Shown here in pieces: positions 24,181 to 33,001 of a DNA stretch of 46,373 bases; position 1 is the first letter of the stretch; each line of letters begins with the position of its first letter. Location: contig JAQICX010000093.1 in the NCBI GenBank assembly GCA_027858345.1, positions 1 to 46,373 of the forward strand. Reading direction: 5' to 3'. Below the pieces are notes generated by a model. It did no database searches, was not told where the DNA came from, and saw only the letters and a program-made list of their open reading frames with translations. The position numbers and the translations under genes are program-made. This DNA is from Kiritimatiellia bacterium (GTDB taxonomy: Bacteria > Verrucomicrobiota > Kiritimatiellia > JAQICX01).

Positions 24181-25575
24181 ATGAAAAAGAAAACAGATAA
24201 TGAAAAGAAGAAAAAACGAGATAGCAAAAGGAATAGCAACTTTATTGCATTTAAGACTTTTGGTCTAACAATTTTAATTGGCACTCTTTTGCTATCTCTT
24301 CCCATATCTAACATGAATGGCAACTGGACTCCCCCACTAACAGCACTGTTCACGTCAACAAGCGCCACATGTGTGACGGGATTGATTGTTCGAGATACTG
24401 GTTCATATTTTTCATCATTCGGTAAATTCATAATTATTGCCTTAATTCAGATTGGCGGTTTGGGAATTATGACAATGGGAACAATTATTTTGACACTCAT
24501 TGGGCGACGCTTGAAGCTTCAAGACTCAGATGTTGTCATGAATGCTCTAGGCTATGACAAGTTTAAAGGACTAAAGAATTTACTAAAGCTTACAATTTAT
24601 TACACTCTCTTTTTTGAGTTTTGTGGAGCATTAATAATCTTCTTAAGACTCTTTTTCTTCTATAAAATACCTATAATAGAGGCATTAACATCATCAATTT
24701 TTCACTCAATAAGTGCTTTTTGTAATGCAGGGTTCTCTACATATCAAAACAGCTTAATATCATTTCAGGCTGACTATGTTATTATGTTTACAATGTCCGC
24801 CTTGATTATTATTGGAGGTTTAGGCTTCTTCGTTATTGCAAGTAGTTTAACAACGAGTGGCTCACACATAAAATTTCGTTTAAGAACAAAAATTCCACTA
24901 CATACAAAAATTGTTTTGTTTTCAACGGTAATATTGATTGCTATAGGTTTTTTGTCATTTTTAGCATTTGAATATAACAACGCTTTGGCTGATTTAGATG
25001 GACTCAAAAAGATTCCATGTGCATTTTTTCAGGGCGTAACGCCTCGTACAGCCGGATTCAACGCTGTTGAAATGGCCAATTTACATCCAATAACAAAAGA
25101 GATAACCACTATGCTTATGTTCATTGGGGGTGCTCCGGCATCAACAGCAGGCGGCATCAAGATTACAACAATTTTCATCATTATATTGGTTGTGATAAGT
25201 ATTGTAAGAGGTAGAGAAGATACTGAAATATTTCAACGAAAGATACCGGACACAACAATAAAAAAAGTTTTAAGCATTTTCTTTATTTCAATAACACTTG
25301 TTACCATTGCATTCTCTTTACTTGTCATGTTGGAAAACAACCATAATTTGCCAGAACTTAGTAAAGAAGATCTTTTTTTTGAAACCATATCAGCATTCGG
25401 CACAGTTGGACTTTCTATGGGGATAACACAGAAACTGACAGTTGGAAGTAAACTTATTATTATATTATTAATGTTTGTTGGAAGACTTGGACCATTAACA
25501 ATTGCATTGATTGTTGGAACACGATCAAAACCACAGATCATTCACTACGCGGAAGAAAACGTAATCATTGGATAG
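24181..25575 (+). CDS. TrkH/KtrB family potassium transporter
   Basis: This is the membrane subunit of a Trk/Ktr K+ uptake system, about 464 residues from the start chosen. It shows the four-fold P-loop repeat: TSTSATCVTGL, SISAFCNAGFS, GVTPRTAGFN and SAFGTVGLSMG, each with the selectivity-filter glycine, between paired membrane helices. The basic N-terminus (MKKKTDNEKKKKRDSKR) fits KtrB proteins; an in-frame ATG at 24133 would add 16 residues unlike the family. Neither start has a Shine-Dalgarno. The regulatory RCK subunit (TrkA/KtrA) that normally completes the channel is not next to it within the window. The gene stands alone on the plus strand. Confidence 0.9.
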   Translation: MKKKTDNEKKKKRDSKRNSNFIAFKTFGLTILIGTLLLSLPISNMNGNWTPPLTALFTSTSATCVTGLIVRDTGSYFSSFGKFIIIALIQIGGLGIMTMGTIILTLIGRRLKLQDSDVVMNALGYDKFKGLKNLLKLTIYYTLFFEFCGALIIFLRLFFFYKIPIIEALTSSIFHSISAFCNAGFSTYQNSLISFQADYVIMFTMSALIIIGGLGFFVIASSLTTSGSHIKFRLRTKIPLHTKIVLFSTVILIAIGFLSFLAFEYNNALADLDGLKKIPCAFFQGVTPRTAGFNAVEMANLHPITKEITTMLMFIGGAPASTAGGIKITTIFIIILVVISIVRGREDTEIFQRKIPDTTIKKVLSIFFISITLVTIAFSLLVMLENNHNLPELSKEDLFFETISAFGTVGLSMGITQKLTVGSKLIIILLMFVGRLGPLTIALIVGTRSKPQIIHYAEENVIIG

Positions 25576-25688
25576 TTTTCAATTAATAATTAATAATTAA
25601 AAATTCGAGAATAGCCTCCTCCTTCGCCGTTGAACTTCGGGCGTCATTCTTCGCTCTGCGAGCTTCGCTGGACACAGTTGCCCGATTG

Positions 25689-25848
25689 TAGAGCATTGAA
25701 CAAATGAAACGCTGTAAAGATTTTATTCGAGGACGACGTTGGGCTTAAAAAAAATCAAGTAATAGCAGGCCTATTGCGTATTTTTTTGAAAGATTCAACG
25801 GAAGCCGCAGGACAAAGATTTACTGCATTTCATTAGTGAAATGCTCTA
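25689..25848. mobile_element. MITE-like element, copy B
   Basis: 160 bp, about 93% identical to the reverse complement of 8428-8589. It begins TAGAGCATT and ends AATGCTCTA, a perfect 9-bp terminal inverted repeat that continues imperfectly inward for about 20 more bases (AATGAAA, GC, GTAAA on both sides). It has no reading frame. It lies downstream of trkH. Confidence 0.78.
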
Positions 25849-26352
25849 GCCGACCTCTGCTTTTTATTGACGACTTAGGACTAACGACTCTCGACTAAAA
25901 AAAATCACAATTAAGCAAAGCAATTTGGCGGGGTGAAGCACCCCGACCCTACAGGCAAACAGCCAAGACGTCAGTACCATGACCTCTGCGAAGGTCGGCT
26001 ACAGGGCTCATTCAACAATCAACCGTTAACCTGCAAGAATAACATCGGCCTGTTGCGCCGGAGGAACGAAGGCGGATAGTGGCGGTCGTTGACCGCCAAA
26101 AAAGATCATTTTTTTTTGACTACAGAACTTCAACGACTACTATCGACTTCTAGCGAGGTTTTCCGACATCATGTCCGCTGTAGTCCAGAACGGCGATCTT
26201 TGGAGGAAACTTATTACTTCCCACCTAGCACTTATCACCACGAGCGTAGCGAGTTCTTAACCTGCTGGCTTCGCCAGCACCCCGACCTCTGCGAAGGTCG
26301 GCTACAGATGTCACCATTGCAAATCAACGGTTAACCTGCAACATCCCAAATT

Positions 26353-26409
26353 GTAGCCGAGGTCATAAGGCTTCACTCGTTGAGCTACGCCACACATGGC
26401 AGACCTCGG
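26353..26409. repeat. 57-bp element with 8-bp inverted ends, copy 1
   Basis: Reverse complement of 35555-35611 with 55 of 57 bases identical. The ends CCGAGGTC and GACCTCGG can pair, making a stem with a ~38-base loop. Both copies join the same leader motif on one side (26328-26357 here). Confidence 0.8.
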
Positions 26410-26458
26410 AAAGATGACATTGTCATCCTTCTTCTTTACCTCAACCCTAGTCTTAGCC

Positions 26459-29400
26459 TTAATTATCCAGTTCCGCAGCCATATCTTTAATTCTCTGCTT
26501 TTGAGCATCGCCTTTAGAAAACTTATCCATAATAAGGAAAATACCAGGTGTTACAAAAAGAGTAATAACCTGAGCAAAGATCATTCCTCCAACAACAATC
26601 AAACCTAGTGGAATTCTTGATTTACCATCAGCACCATATCCAAGAGCAATTGGCAGTGTACCAAAAATGGTTGACAGACCTGTCATAAGAATTGGTCTGA
26701 AACGAACAATACATGAATTAAAGATTGCATCAAAGCTTGAACAACCCGGATTTTTACCTGCATATTCAATAGCAAAGTCAACCATCAAAATACCATTCTT
26801 TGCAATAATACCAATAAGCATAAATACTCCGATATAGGCATATAAATTCAGTTCAGTCTGAAACAGAACAAGTGTTCCTAAACCACCAAAAACAGCAACT
26901 GGTAAGGTTGTTAAAATTGTAAATGGATGAACATAACTTTCATATAGCACACCTAGAACAATATATAACAAGAAAATAGCAACAAAGACCAAAACACCTA
27001 AACTCTTCATTGAATCTGAGAATTCCTGAGCTTCTCCCTGCAAGCTACCGGTAACGTTCCTTGGCAGTTGAGTTTTTGCATACTGATCAAGAGCTGTTGT
27101 TACATCACCAAGTGGAGTGCCGGGTATAAGATTGAAAGATAGAGTTGCTGAATTCAATTGCTGACTGTGTCCAACGGATTGAGGTCCAACTGTTTTTTCC
27201 CATTTACATATAGTTCCCAAAGGAATCATTTCCCCTGTTAGAGGAGATACAACATATATTTTGTCTAGGTCAGCAGGATCCTCTGATGCATCTTTGTCCA
27301 TGACTGTAATAACCTTATATGTGTCAATATCGGTATAGAATGTAGTAACTTGACCTTCAGAGAATGAACGAGTCAAGGCTCCTTCTAGCTGCATCGCTGT
27401 TATACCAAAACTTGATGCTCTATCTCTGTCTATATCAACAGTAAGCTGTGGCAAGTCCAGTTTTACAGATGTTTGAACTCCTACAACCCCAGATATCTGA
27501 CGCATTTCGGCTTCCATTTTCTTTGCTGCATCATATACAGAATCCTGATCAATAGATCTCAATTCATAACTATACTTACTACCACTTGCAGTAGAGTCTG
27601 CACCTGCCGACAACTCCAACAATGGAATGTTAGACAAAAACACCATTCCACCACTTAATACACTTAAACTTTCAGATAGCTCAGTATTTACAATATCAAT
27701 ATCAGGTCTATCCTCTTGCGGAATCAAACTAATAATTACATACCCAAGTGTATTATCTGCACCTGTTCTCAAACATGTTGCCGTCAAAACACTTTGAACA
27801 TTGGTATTTGCCATAACAATATCCATTACCTGATCCTGCAATGCATGCTCTGTCTCCGAAGATGTGCCAAGAGGTGTAACCAATGCACCCATAATAGCAC
27901 CTGAATCTCCAGGTGGAAGAAAATCTTTAGGAAGCACTTTAAAGCAAAAGAATGTACCTGCAATACAGACAATCCAAAGTACTACAGCAATGTAGTTGTG
28001 GTGCAGTGTAAAAGTTAGTGCTTTTTTATACTGATTTATTAATGCACCTATCATTTTGTTAACAGATTTTTCAATAAATGTTTCCTTGCTCCCAGCAGGC
28101 TTCAACATCTTAGAGCACATCATTGGAGTCAATGTCAATGCTAATATTGTCGAACAACTGATTGCGATAATAACCGTCATTGCAAACTCTCTGAAACTTA
28201 ATCCTACGACACCGGCCATAAATGCAATCGGAACAAATACAATAATAAGTGAAATACTTGTCGATATAACAGTTCCGCAAAGTTCCTGCATACTCTTTAT
28301 TGCTGCTGCAATTGGGTTCAGTTTATCTTCATGAATGTGACGAACCGTATTTTCAAGCACAACAATGGCATCATCAACAAGAAATCCTACTGAAAGAACT
28401 AAAGCAAGCAATGACAAGTTATCCAAACTATAGTTAAGAGCTTTCATAACAGAAAATGTGCCTAAAAGAGCAATCGGCAAAACAAAACATGGAACAATTG
28501 TTTCTCTGATTCGACCTAAGAAGAAGTATATGATGATAACAACCAAAATCAATGCAAGAACAATTGTTGTCTGAACATCATTAACTGATGCCGCGACAGA
28601 AACAGAGTTATCATACATAACACCAATGGTGACAGATCCTGGCATTTCTAATTTTAATTGTTCTATCTTCTGTCTTACTTTTGCCGCAACAGCAATTGTA
28701 TTGGCTCCGTTTGCTCTGGTAATAGGCAAACATATTGCACTCTTATAAATTTTTCCTGTTGCCTGAACTCCGTATAAAACCTTGACTTTCTCAATCTCGG
28801 TACTTTCAACACATTCTGCCACATCTCGTAAATATAAAGGTGCTCCATCAATATATTTAATAATCAATGGTTCGTAATCTTTTGCAGTAAGCAACAATCC
28901 TTGTGGTTGCAAAGAAAAAGTTCCAGATGATGCATCCAGACTCCCACCAGGTAAGGAAACTGTTGCATTTTCTAAAACAGTACTAATGTCATTGATTGAA
29001 ACATTTTTAGCCGCGATTTTGTCCGGGTCAACCTTAATTCTTACAGCTTTCTTCGAACCGTAAACATCAACCTTAGATACACCGTCGATTGAACTTAGCT
29101 GCTTACCGATCATCGAATAGGCATAGTCATATAAGTCACCTGTGGTAAGAGACTCCGACGTAACCATAATGTACATAATTGGTTTTGAAGAGGGATTATC
29201 CTTCTCATAGTATGGCTGCTGCGGCATATCAGATGGCAAGTCAGATGATGCTTTTGTAATAGCTGACTGAACGTCAGGAGCAACTTCATCAACAGTTTTA
29301 TCAAGACTGAACGATAATGTTAACTGTGTGTAACCTGACTGATTGTCCGAAATAATCTTTTCAAGACCATTAATCTCCATACACTTGTTTTCTATGGGAG

Positions 29401-29596
29401 AAGCAACTGTCGATGCCATATCCTCAGGACTCGCACCAGGATAGAAAGCTGTAATTGTCATTACAGGCGTGTCAACGTCCGGCAGACTACTTACCGGCAA
29501 TTTAGTGTAACTATAAATACCAAAAACTGACACACTTACAACCGTGAGCAGTGTTGTCATAATTGGTTTTCTTATAAAAATTTCTGAAATATTCAT
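26459..29596 (-). CDS. RND efflux pump inner-membrane transporter (HAE1/AcrB type)
   Basis: This proton-driven pump exports drugs or other amphiphiles through a tripartite complex. Its 1045 residues match AcrB/MdtB length. It starts SEIFIRKPIMTTLLTV and shows the TM1-porter-TM2..6 duplication, the proton-relay Asp-Asp in VGFLVDDAIVVLEN (TM4, about residue 405), the relay Lys in GIIAKNGILMVDFA (TM10), and GxGADGKSRIPLG near the end. Motifs lie closest to MdtB/MdtC-like pumps. An AGGAAA site precedes the ATG at 29596. It is last in an operon after the adaptor (30 bases) and outer-membrane factor. No local regulator is seen. Confidence 0.95.
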   Translation of the reverse strand: MNISEIFIRKPIMTTLLTVVSVSVFGIYSYTKLPVSSLPDVDTPVMTITAFYPGASPEDMASTVASPIENKCMEINGLEKIISDNQSGYTQLTLSFSLDKTVDEVAPDVQSAITKASSDLPSDMPQQPYYEKDNPSSKPIMYIMVTSESLTTGDLYDYAYSMIGKQLSSIDGVSKVDVYGSKKAVRIKVDPDKIAAKNVSINDISTVLENATVSLPGGSLDASSGTFSLQPQGLLLTAKDYEPLIIKYIDGAPLYLRDVAECVESTEIEKVKVLYGVQATGKIYKSAICLPITRANGANTIAVAAKVRQKIEQLKLEMPGSVTIGVMYDNSVSVAASVNDVQTTIVLALILVVIIIYFFLGRIRETIVPCFVLPIALLGTFSVMKALNYSLDNLSLLALVLSVGFLVDDAIVVLENTVRHIHEDKLNPIAAAIKSMQELCGTVISTSISLIIVFVPIAFMAGVVGLSFREFAMTVIIAISCSTILALTLTPMMCSKMLKPAGSKETFIEKSVNKMIGALINQYKKALTFTLHHNYIAVVLWIVCIAGTFFCFKVLPKDFLPPGDSGAIMGALVTPLGTSSETEHALQDQVMDIVMANTNVQSVLTATCLRTGADNTLGYVIISLIPQEDRPDIDIVNTELSESLSVLSGGMVFLSNIPLLELSAGADSTASGSKYSYELRSIDQDSVYDAAKKMEAEMRQISGVVGVQTSVKLDLPQLTVDIDRDRASSFGITAMQLEGALTRSFSEGQVTTFYTDIDTYKVITVMDKDASEDPADLDKIYVVSPLTGEMIPLGTICKWEKTVGPQSVGHSQQLNSATLSFNLIPGTPLGDVTTALDQYAKTQLPRNVTGSLQGEAQEFSDSMKSLGVLVFVAIFLLYIVLGVLYESYVHPFTILTTLPVAVFGGLGTLVLFQTELNLYAYIGVFMLIGIIAKNGILMVDFAIEYAGKNPGCSSFDAIFNSCIVRFRPILMTGLSTIFGTLPIALGYGADGKSRIPLGLIVVGGMIFAQVITLFVTPGIFLIMDKFSKGDAQKQRIKDMAAELDN

Positions 29597-29626
29597 TCTT
29601 GTTTCCTAGTTTTTTATTAATACCAA

Positions 29627-30871
29627 TTATTGTTCCACATGCCCTGAGTTTAAGAATGTATTGATTGCATCCTTCTGAATACCCAGCTGCTCTAATACCT
29701 TTGCAAAATTTTCTTTGGTCTGCTGATCCATGTCAGGGGCAAAATCCTGTTTTGACATAGTTTTTGAGATTTTAACTTTTGCATTTGGATACAACATCAG
29801 CTGACCCGAAGTAACAACTTTTTCACCTGGCTTAACTCCTGAATTTATAGCGACAATATCGGCTAAAGATGTCCCAAGCTCAACCAGTCTAAGCTCTACT
29901 TCATTTTTATCATTAATAACAAAAACATATGGCCCATCTTGTCCATAGCGAACAGCTATCATAGGGACAAGGGTAGCATCTTTATCAATATCAACTATTA
30001 AGTATATATTCACAAATTGCCCAGGCCAAAAAATAGCATTTTGGTTTTGAACCGTTCCTTTCAGCAATATTGTTCCAGTTCCAGGTTCAATCTTATTATC
30101 AATAAATGTCAAAACAGCAACACTAACAATGCTTGGCGAATCCTTTACCGAAAACAGTAGTTTAAGTTTTGCCGCATCCATTGCTGTTTTGATTCTTTCA
30201 AAATATTTTTCACTAACATTAAATTTAACTTTTAAGATATCAACTTTTTGAATGTTAACCAACACTGACGATGGTGTAACAATGTTGCCTGGGTCAATCG
30301 GACTGGAAGATGTTAAGCCATCAATCGGAGAAGTTATTGTGCAATAATCAAGATAAGTTTCGGCAGAATCTATACTCGCTAGATCAAGCTGAACAGCAGC
30401 TTCTAAAGATGAAACATTATTCTTAAGCTTATCATAATCTTCTTTAGAAATAAGATTATCTTTATATAATTCCTCATTTCTTGCAAGGGTTGTTTTGCTT
30501 AGCTCAAGACTAGCCTTGTCAGCCATAAGTTGAGCTTTTGCCTGTTCAAGTTGGGCTTTGTGAATTCGATCATCAATCTTATAAAGCATCTGCCCTTTTT
30601 TTACAACGTCTCCATCTTCAAAACCAACATCCATTAACATGCCGGAAACCTGAGGCATAATTGTAACATCCTCATCCGAAATCATCTTGCCAAAGCAGGA
30701 AATCACTACTGGTATAGATTGCGTAATTGATTCAAAAACCTCAACATTAGCAGGAGGACGTTCCTGTGGTGCGGCCTTCTTCTTGCATCCCGCAAATACC
30801 AAACATGCAACTGCCAATACAACAAACACACCTGTCTGCAATAATTCCATCTTGTTTTTACTAATCTTCAT
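29627..30871 (-). CDS. RND membrane fusion protein (adaptor lipoprotein)
   Basis: This 414-residue periplasmic adaptor links the pump to the outer-membrane channel. It begins with a lipoprotein signal (lipobox VFAGC, about residues 25-29), then a barrel-sandwich half (VSGMLMDVGFEDGDVVKKGQMLYKID), a long alpha-hairpin (about 105-175), the second lipoyl half (YLDYCTITSPIDGL), a beta-barrel, and a membrane-proximal domain (LGTSLADIVAINSGVKPGEKVV). Its ATG shares bases with the stop codon of the upstream gene (TAATG), so the two are translationally coupled. Confidence 0.94.
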   Translation of the reverse strand: MKISKNKMELLQTGVFVVLAVACLVFAGCKKKAAPQERPPANVEVFESITQSIPVVISCFGKMISDEDVTIMPQVSGMLMDVGFEDGDVVKKGQMLYKIDDRIHKAQLEQAKAQLMADKASLELSKTTLARNEELYKDNLISKEDYDKLKNNVSSLEAAVQLDLASIDSAETYLDYCTITSPIDGLTSSSPIDPGNIVTPSSVLVNIQKVDILKVKFNVSEKYFERIKTAMDAAKLKLLFSVKDSPSIVSVAVLTFIDNKIEPGTGTILLKGTVQNQNAIFWPGQFVNIYLIVDIDKDATLVPMIAVRYGQDGPYVFVINDKNEVELRLVELGTSLADIVAINSGVKPGEKVVTSGQLMLYPNAKVKISKTMSKQDFAPDMDQQTKENFAKVLEQLGIQKDAINTFLNSGHVEQ

Positions 30872-32337
30872 TATTTGTTTTCCTTAACGTTAATTGTTGA
30901 TATCAGGTCATTGTCTTTTGAAAGTCTTCCTGTCGAGTGAGCTAAATTAGCTAAACTAATTAACAAATTATTTCTGGATTCTATTTCCTGACGTCTGGCA
31001 AGCGAGATATCACTTTGTGCATCAAGCAAATCCAATATACTTATCAAGCCATTCTTATAGCTTTTTGAAGCCAGCTCAAATGCTCTTGAAGAATTTGCAA
31101 GATATGCAGAACTAGCATTCAGTTGTTTAATAGCTGCTTCAAACTGATAATAACTATTCCACACATCTGTACTTACAGAAAGTTTTCCCTGTTCAAGAAC
31201 AGTCTGAGCATTTTCAACCATATGTATAGCTTCACGGCGTTTACTAGTGTTCAAAAATCCATCAAATACCTGCCAGTTCAAACTGACAGATGCACTATAT
31301 GTAAGTTCATCTTCCAAACCATTATATAAACCAGCATCAACATCATACCAGCTGTACCCGGCATCTCCACCTAAACTGAACGATGGATATAAATCGGAAG
31401 AAACAACAGATAGATTAGCTTCACTTGCCATCTTTTGAGCTTTAAGATTCTGCAAATCAGATCTTTGTTCCAAAGCATCTTCAATCAAATCATCAACATT
31501 AACAACCAGATTCGTAATATCATCAGTAGGTTTATCCACAGGTGTTACCTCAAATTTGATATTTGCTGGTAGTCCCAAGATATAGGCTAGATTGGCATGT
31601 GCACTTTTCAGATTAGATTCGGCAGTTGCCTTTTGAAACATAACCTGCTCAAGTTTTGAGCGAGCATTCAGGACATCCAGCTCTGTTCCAAGTTTTGCAT
31701 TCATTCTTTTCTGAGCAGCATTCAGTGTGGCAACTGCATTTGTTATATCAATTTCAATTGATGCCAAAACCTCTATTGTTGAGTTTAGTTGAAAATATCC
31801 GGTAGATGAATCAAGGAGTACATCCTGAATCGACTGATTGTAGCTTGCCAGTTGACCTTCAAGTAATCTGTCTGCATAATTCACACCACCACTTCTGCCA
31901 CCAAAATCAAAAATCAGCCATGTGAGTGAAGCACCAGGACCAAACTGCATTAGGTCTGAATCTGCTGCGTCAATATTTGCTTTTGCATATTGCGTTTTAA
32001 CTGCTGCATTTACATCCAAGGTCGGATAATAATAACTGTCAGCTTGTGTTTTTTGTGCTTCCGATATTTTTAAATATTCCCAGGCAATACGAGTGCTTTT
32101 ATTGTTGTTTAAAGCAATATCTACAACATCTTCTAATGTTAAGTTTTTAGAGGTGTCGGGCATAACAGAAGCACTTAGTTTTGATGACACATCTGCAATT
32201 TCCAACTTGTTACCTGTCATTATAAAGGTATTCGTAGTCGTCAACTCTGTTGTAGAGTCCGAAACATCATTCTTAACCGTTACACAACCACAAATAATTA
32301 TGGATGCCATTACAGCACAAATAACAATATACTTCAT
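30871..32337 (-). CDS. Outer-membrane efflux factor, TolC/OprM-like lipoprotein
   Basis: This protein of about 488 residues is of the outer membrane factor family (two OEP repeats). The ATG at 32337 was chosen over an upstream TTG at 32349 because it begins a proper lipoprotein signal (MKYIVICAVMASIIICGC, lipidated Cys near 18), as in OprM/NodT proteins. Repeat 1 includes TLEDVVDIALNNNKSTRIAWEY and repeat 2 LIEDALEQRSDLQNLKAQK; the C-terminal half has the FELASKSYKNGLISILDLLDAQ helix. It is first in the efflux operon and overlaps the adaptor gene. Confidence 0.93.
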   Translation of the reverse strand: MKYIVICAVMASIIICGCVTVKNDVSDSTTELTTTNTFIMTGNKLEIADVSSKLSASVMPDTSKNLTLEDVVDIALNNNKSTRIAWEYLKISEAQKTQADSYYYPTLDVNAAVKTQYAKANIDAADSDLMQFGPGASLTWLIFDFGGRSGGVNYADRLLEGQLASYNQSIQDVLLDSSTGYFQLNSTIEVLASIEIDITNAVATLNAAQKRMNAKLGTELDVLNARSKLEQVMFQKATAESNLKSAHANLAYILGLPANIKFEVTPVDKPTDDITNLVVNVDDLIEDALEQRSDLQNLKAQKMASEANLSVVSSDLYPSFSLGGDAGYSWYDVDAGLYNGLEDELTYSASVSLNWQVFDGFLNTSKRREAIHMVENAQTVLEQGKLSVSTDVWNSYYQFEAAIKQLNASSAYLANSSRAFELASKSYKNGLISILDLLDAQSDISLARRQEIESRNNLLISLANLAHSTGRLSKDNDLISTINVKENK

Positions 32338-32506
32338 ATAAATGTCCAATTACTTTAATATTAATAAATAGTTTCTACACATTTCAAAATATTACACAAA
32401 CAAACAAAAAAATACAACAAAAAAAATACAATCTCCTTTTTTTTGCAACACTACCCTACTCAAAACAAAAATTTGCGAAAAAACAGATTTAATTCATGGT
32501 TGTCAC

Positions 32507-32535
32507 TTGACCTATGTGTGTCATATATGTATAAT
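32507..32535 (+). promoter_or_regulatory. Strong sigma-70-type promoter for the 32579 operon
   Basis: TTGACC (32507-32512), 17 bases, TATAAT (32530-32535), 44 bases upstream of the ATG at 32579. This is the best promoter match I found in the window, in the divergent gap with the efflux operon. Confidence 0.75.
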
Positions 32536-32578
32536 AATCAAAATTTGGTATTTGTATAATAAAAAAATAGGATGTTAA

Positions 32579-32980
32579 ATGAATATGGAAAGAGCACCAA
32601 GAGCAAAAACAATGCAGGAAGAAATTCTTGAATTAGAAAAATTTATTATAGAGATTGCAATTCCAACATTTGAGTCATTGCAGGCAAAATATGAAGAAGC
32701 AGGATTCTCAACAAAGATACGCTCTTTCGAGACATCAGCCTCTCTAATTGTAACAATGAATGGAAGTAATGTTTTTATATACCGAATTCAATGGCGTCGT
32801 TTTCCAACAACCATGCTTCCATATGCAGATATACAATACAAAATGAGAAACAGCTTGCGTTTTCTTACATACGAACAAATGATTAGAAAGGGGAAACCTG
32901 ACTACTCTCTTAATGATATTTCTCAGGAAGAGTTACGAAATCACGTTGAAGACAATTTTGAGAAACGTGTACACGTTTGA
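32579..32980 (+). CDS. Unknown 133-residue protein
   Basis: I do not recognise this protein. It is soluble, with no signal or membrane segment. The N-terminal ~45 residues look helical (MQEEILELEKFIIEIAIPTFESLQAKYEEAGF); the middle alternates as beta-strands (SASLIVTMNGSNVFIYRIQW); the C-terminal part is charged and helical (EELRNHVEDNFEKR). An AGGA site lies 6-7 bases before the ATG, and a near-consensus promoter upstream supports real expression. The GYF_2/OmpA gene starts 21 bases later on the same strand, so the two likely work together, perhaps as a cytoplasmic partner of the coiled coil. Confidence 0.8.
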   Translation: MNMERAPRAKTMQEEILELEKFIIEIAIPTFESLQAKYEEAGFSTKIRSFETSASLIVTMNGSNVFIYRIQWRRFPTTMLPYADIQYKMRNSLRFLTYEQMIRKGKPDYSLNDISQEELRNHVEDNFEKRVHV

Positions 32981-33001
32981 TCATATAATTTGGAATAAGA
33001 G

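Larger units (their letters stand above)
25576..26458. other. 880-base repeat-rich intergenic region
   Basis: No gene. It is packed with repeat modules: MITE-like copy B (25689-25848); a hairpin CGGGGTG AAG CACCCCG (25929-25945); GACCTCTGCGAAGGTCGG-type units at about 25981-25998 and 26283-26301; GGCGGTC GTT GACCGCC (26081-26097), which matches 3248-3264; GCTGGC TTC GCCAGC (26264-26278); the leader at 26328-26357; and the 57-bp element at 26353-26409. GATGACA T TGTCATC (26413-26427) may end the RND operon, but only three T residues follow. Confidence 0.65.

Noticed and set aside
26413-26427. Rho-independent terminator of the RND operon
   Set aside because: A perfect 7-bp stem (GATGACA/TGTCATC) exists but with a one-base loop and only three T residues; too weak to call.
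25576-26458. Possible CRISPR array in the repeat-rich gap
   Set aside because: Repeats are of several kinds, irregularly spaced and in both orientations; no unit repeats with constant spacers and no cas genes are present.
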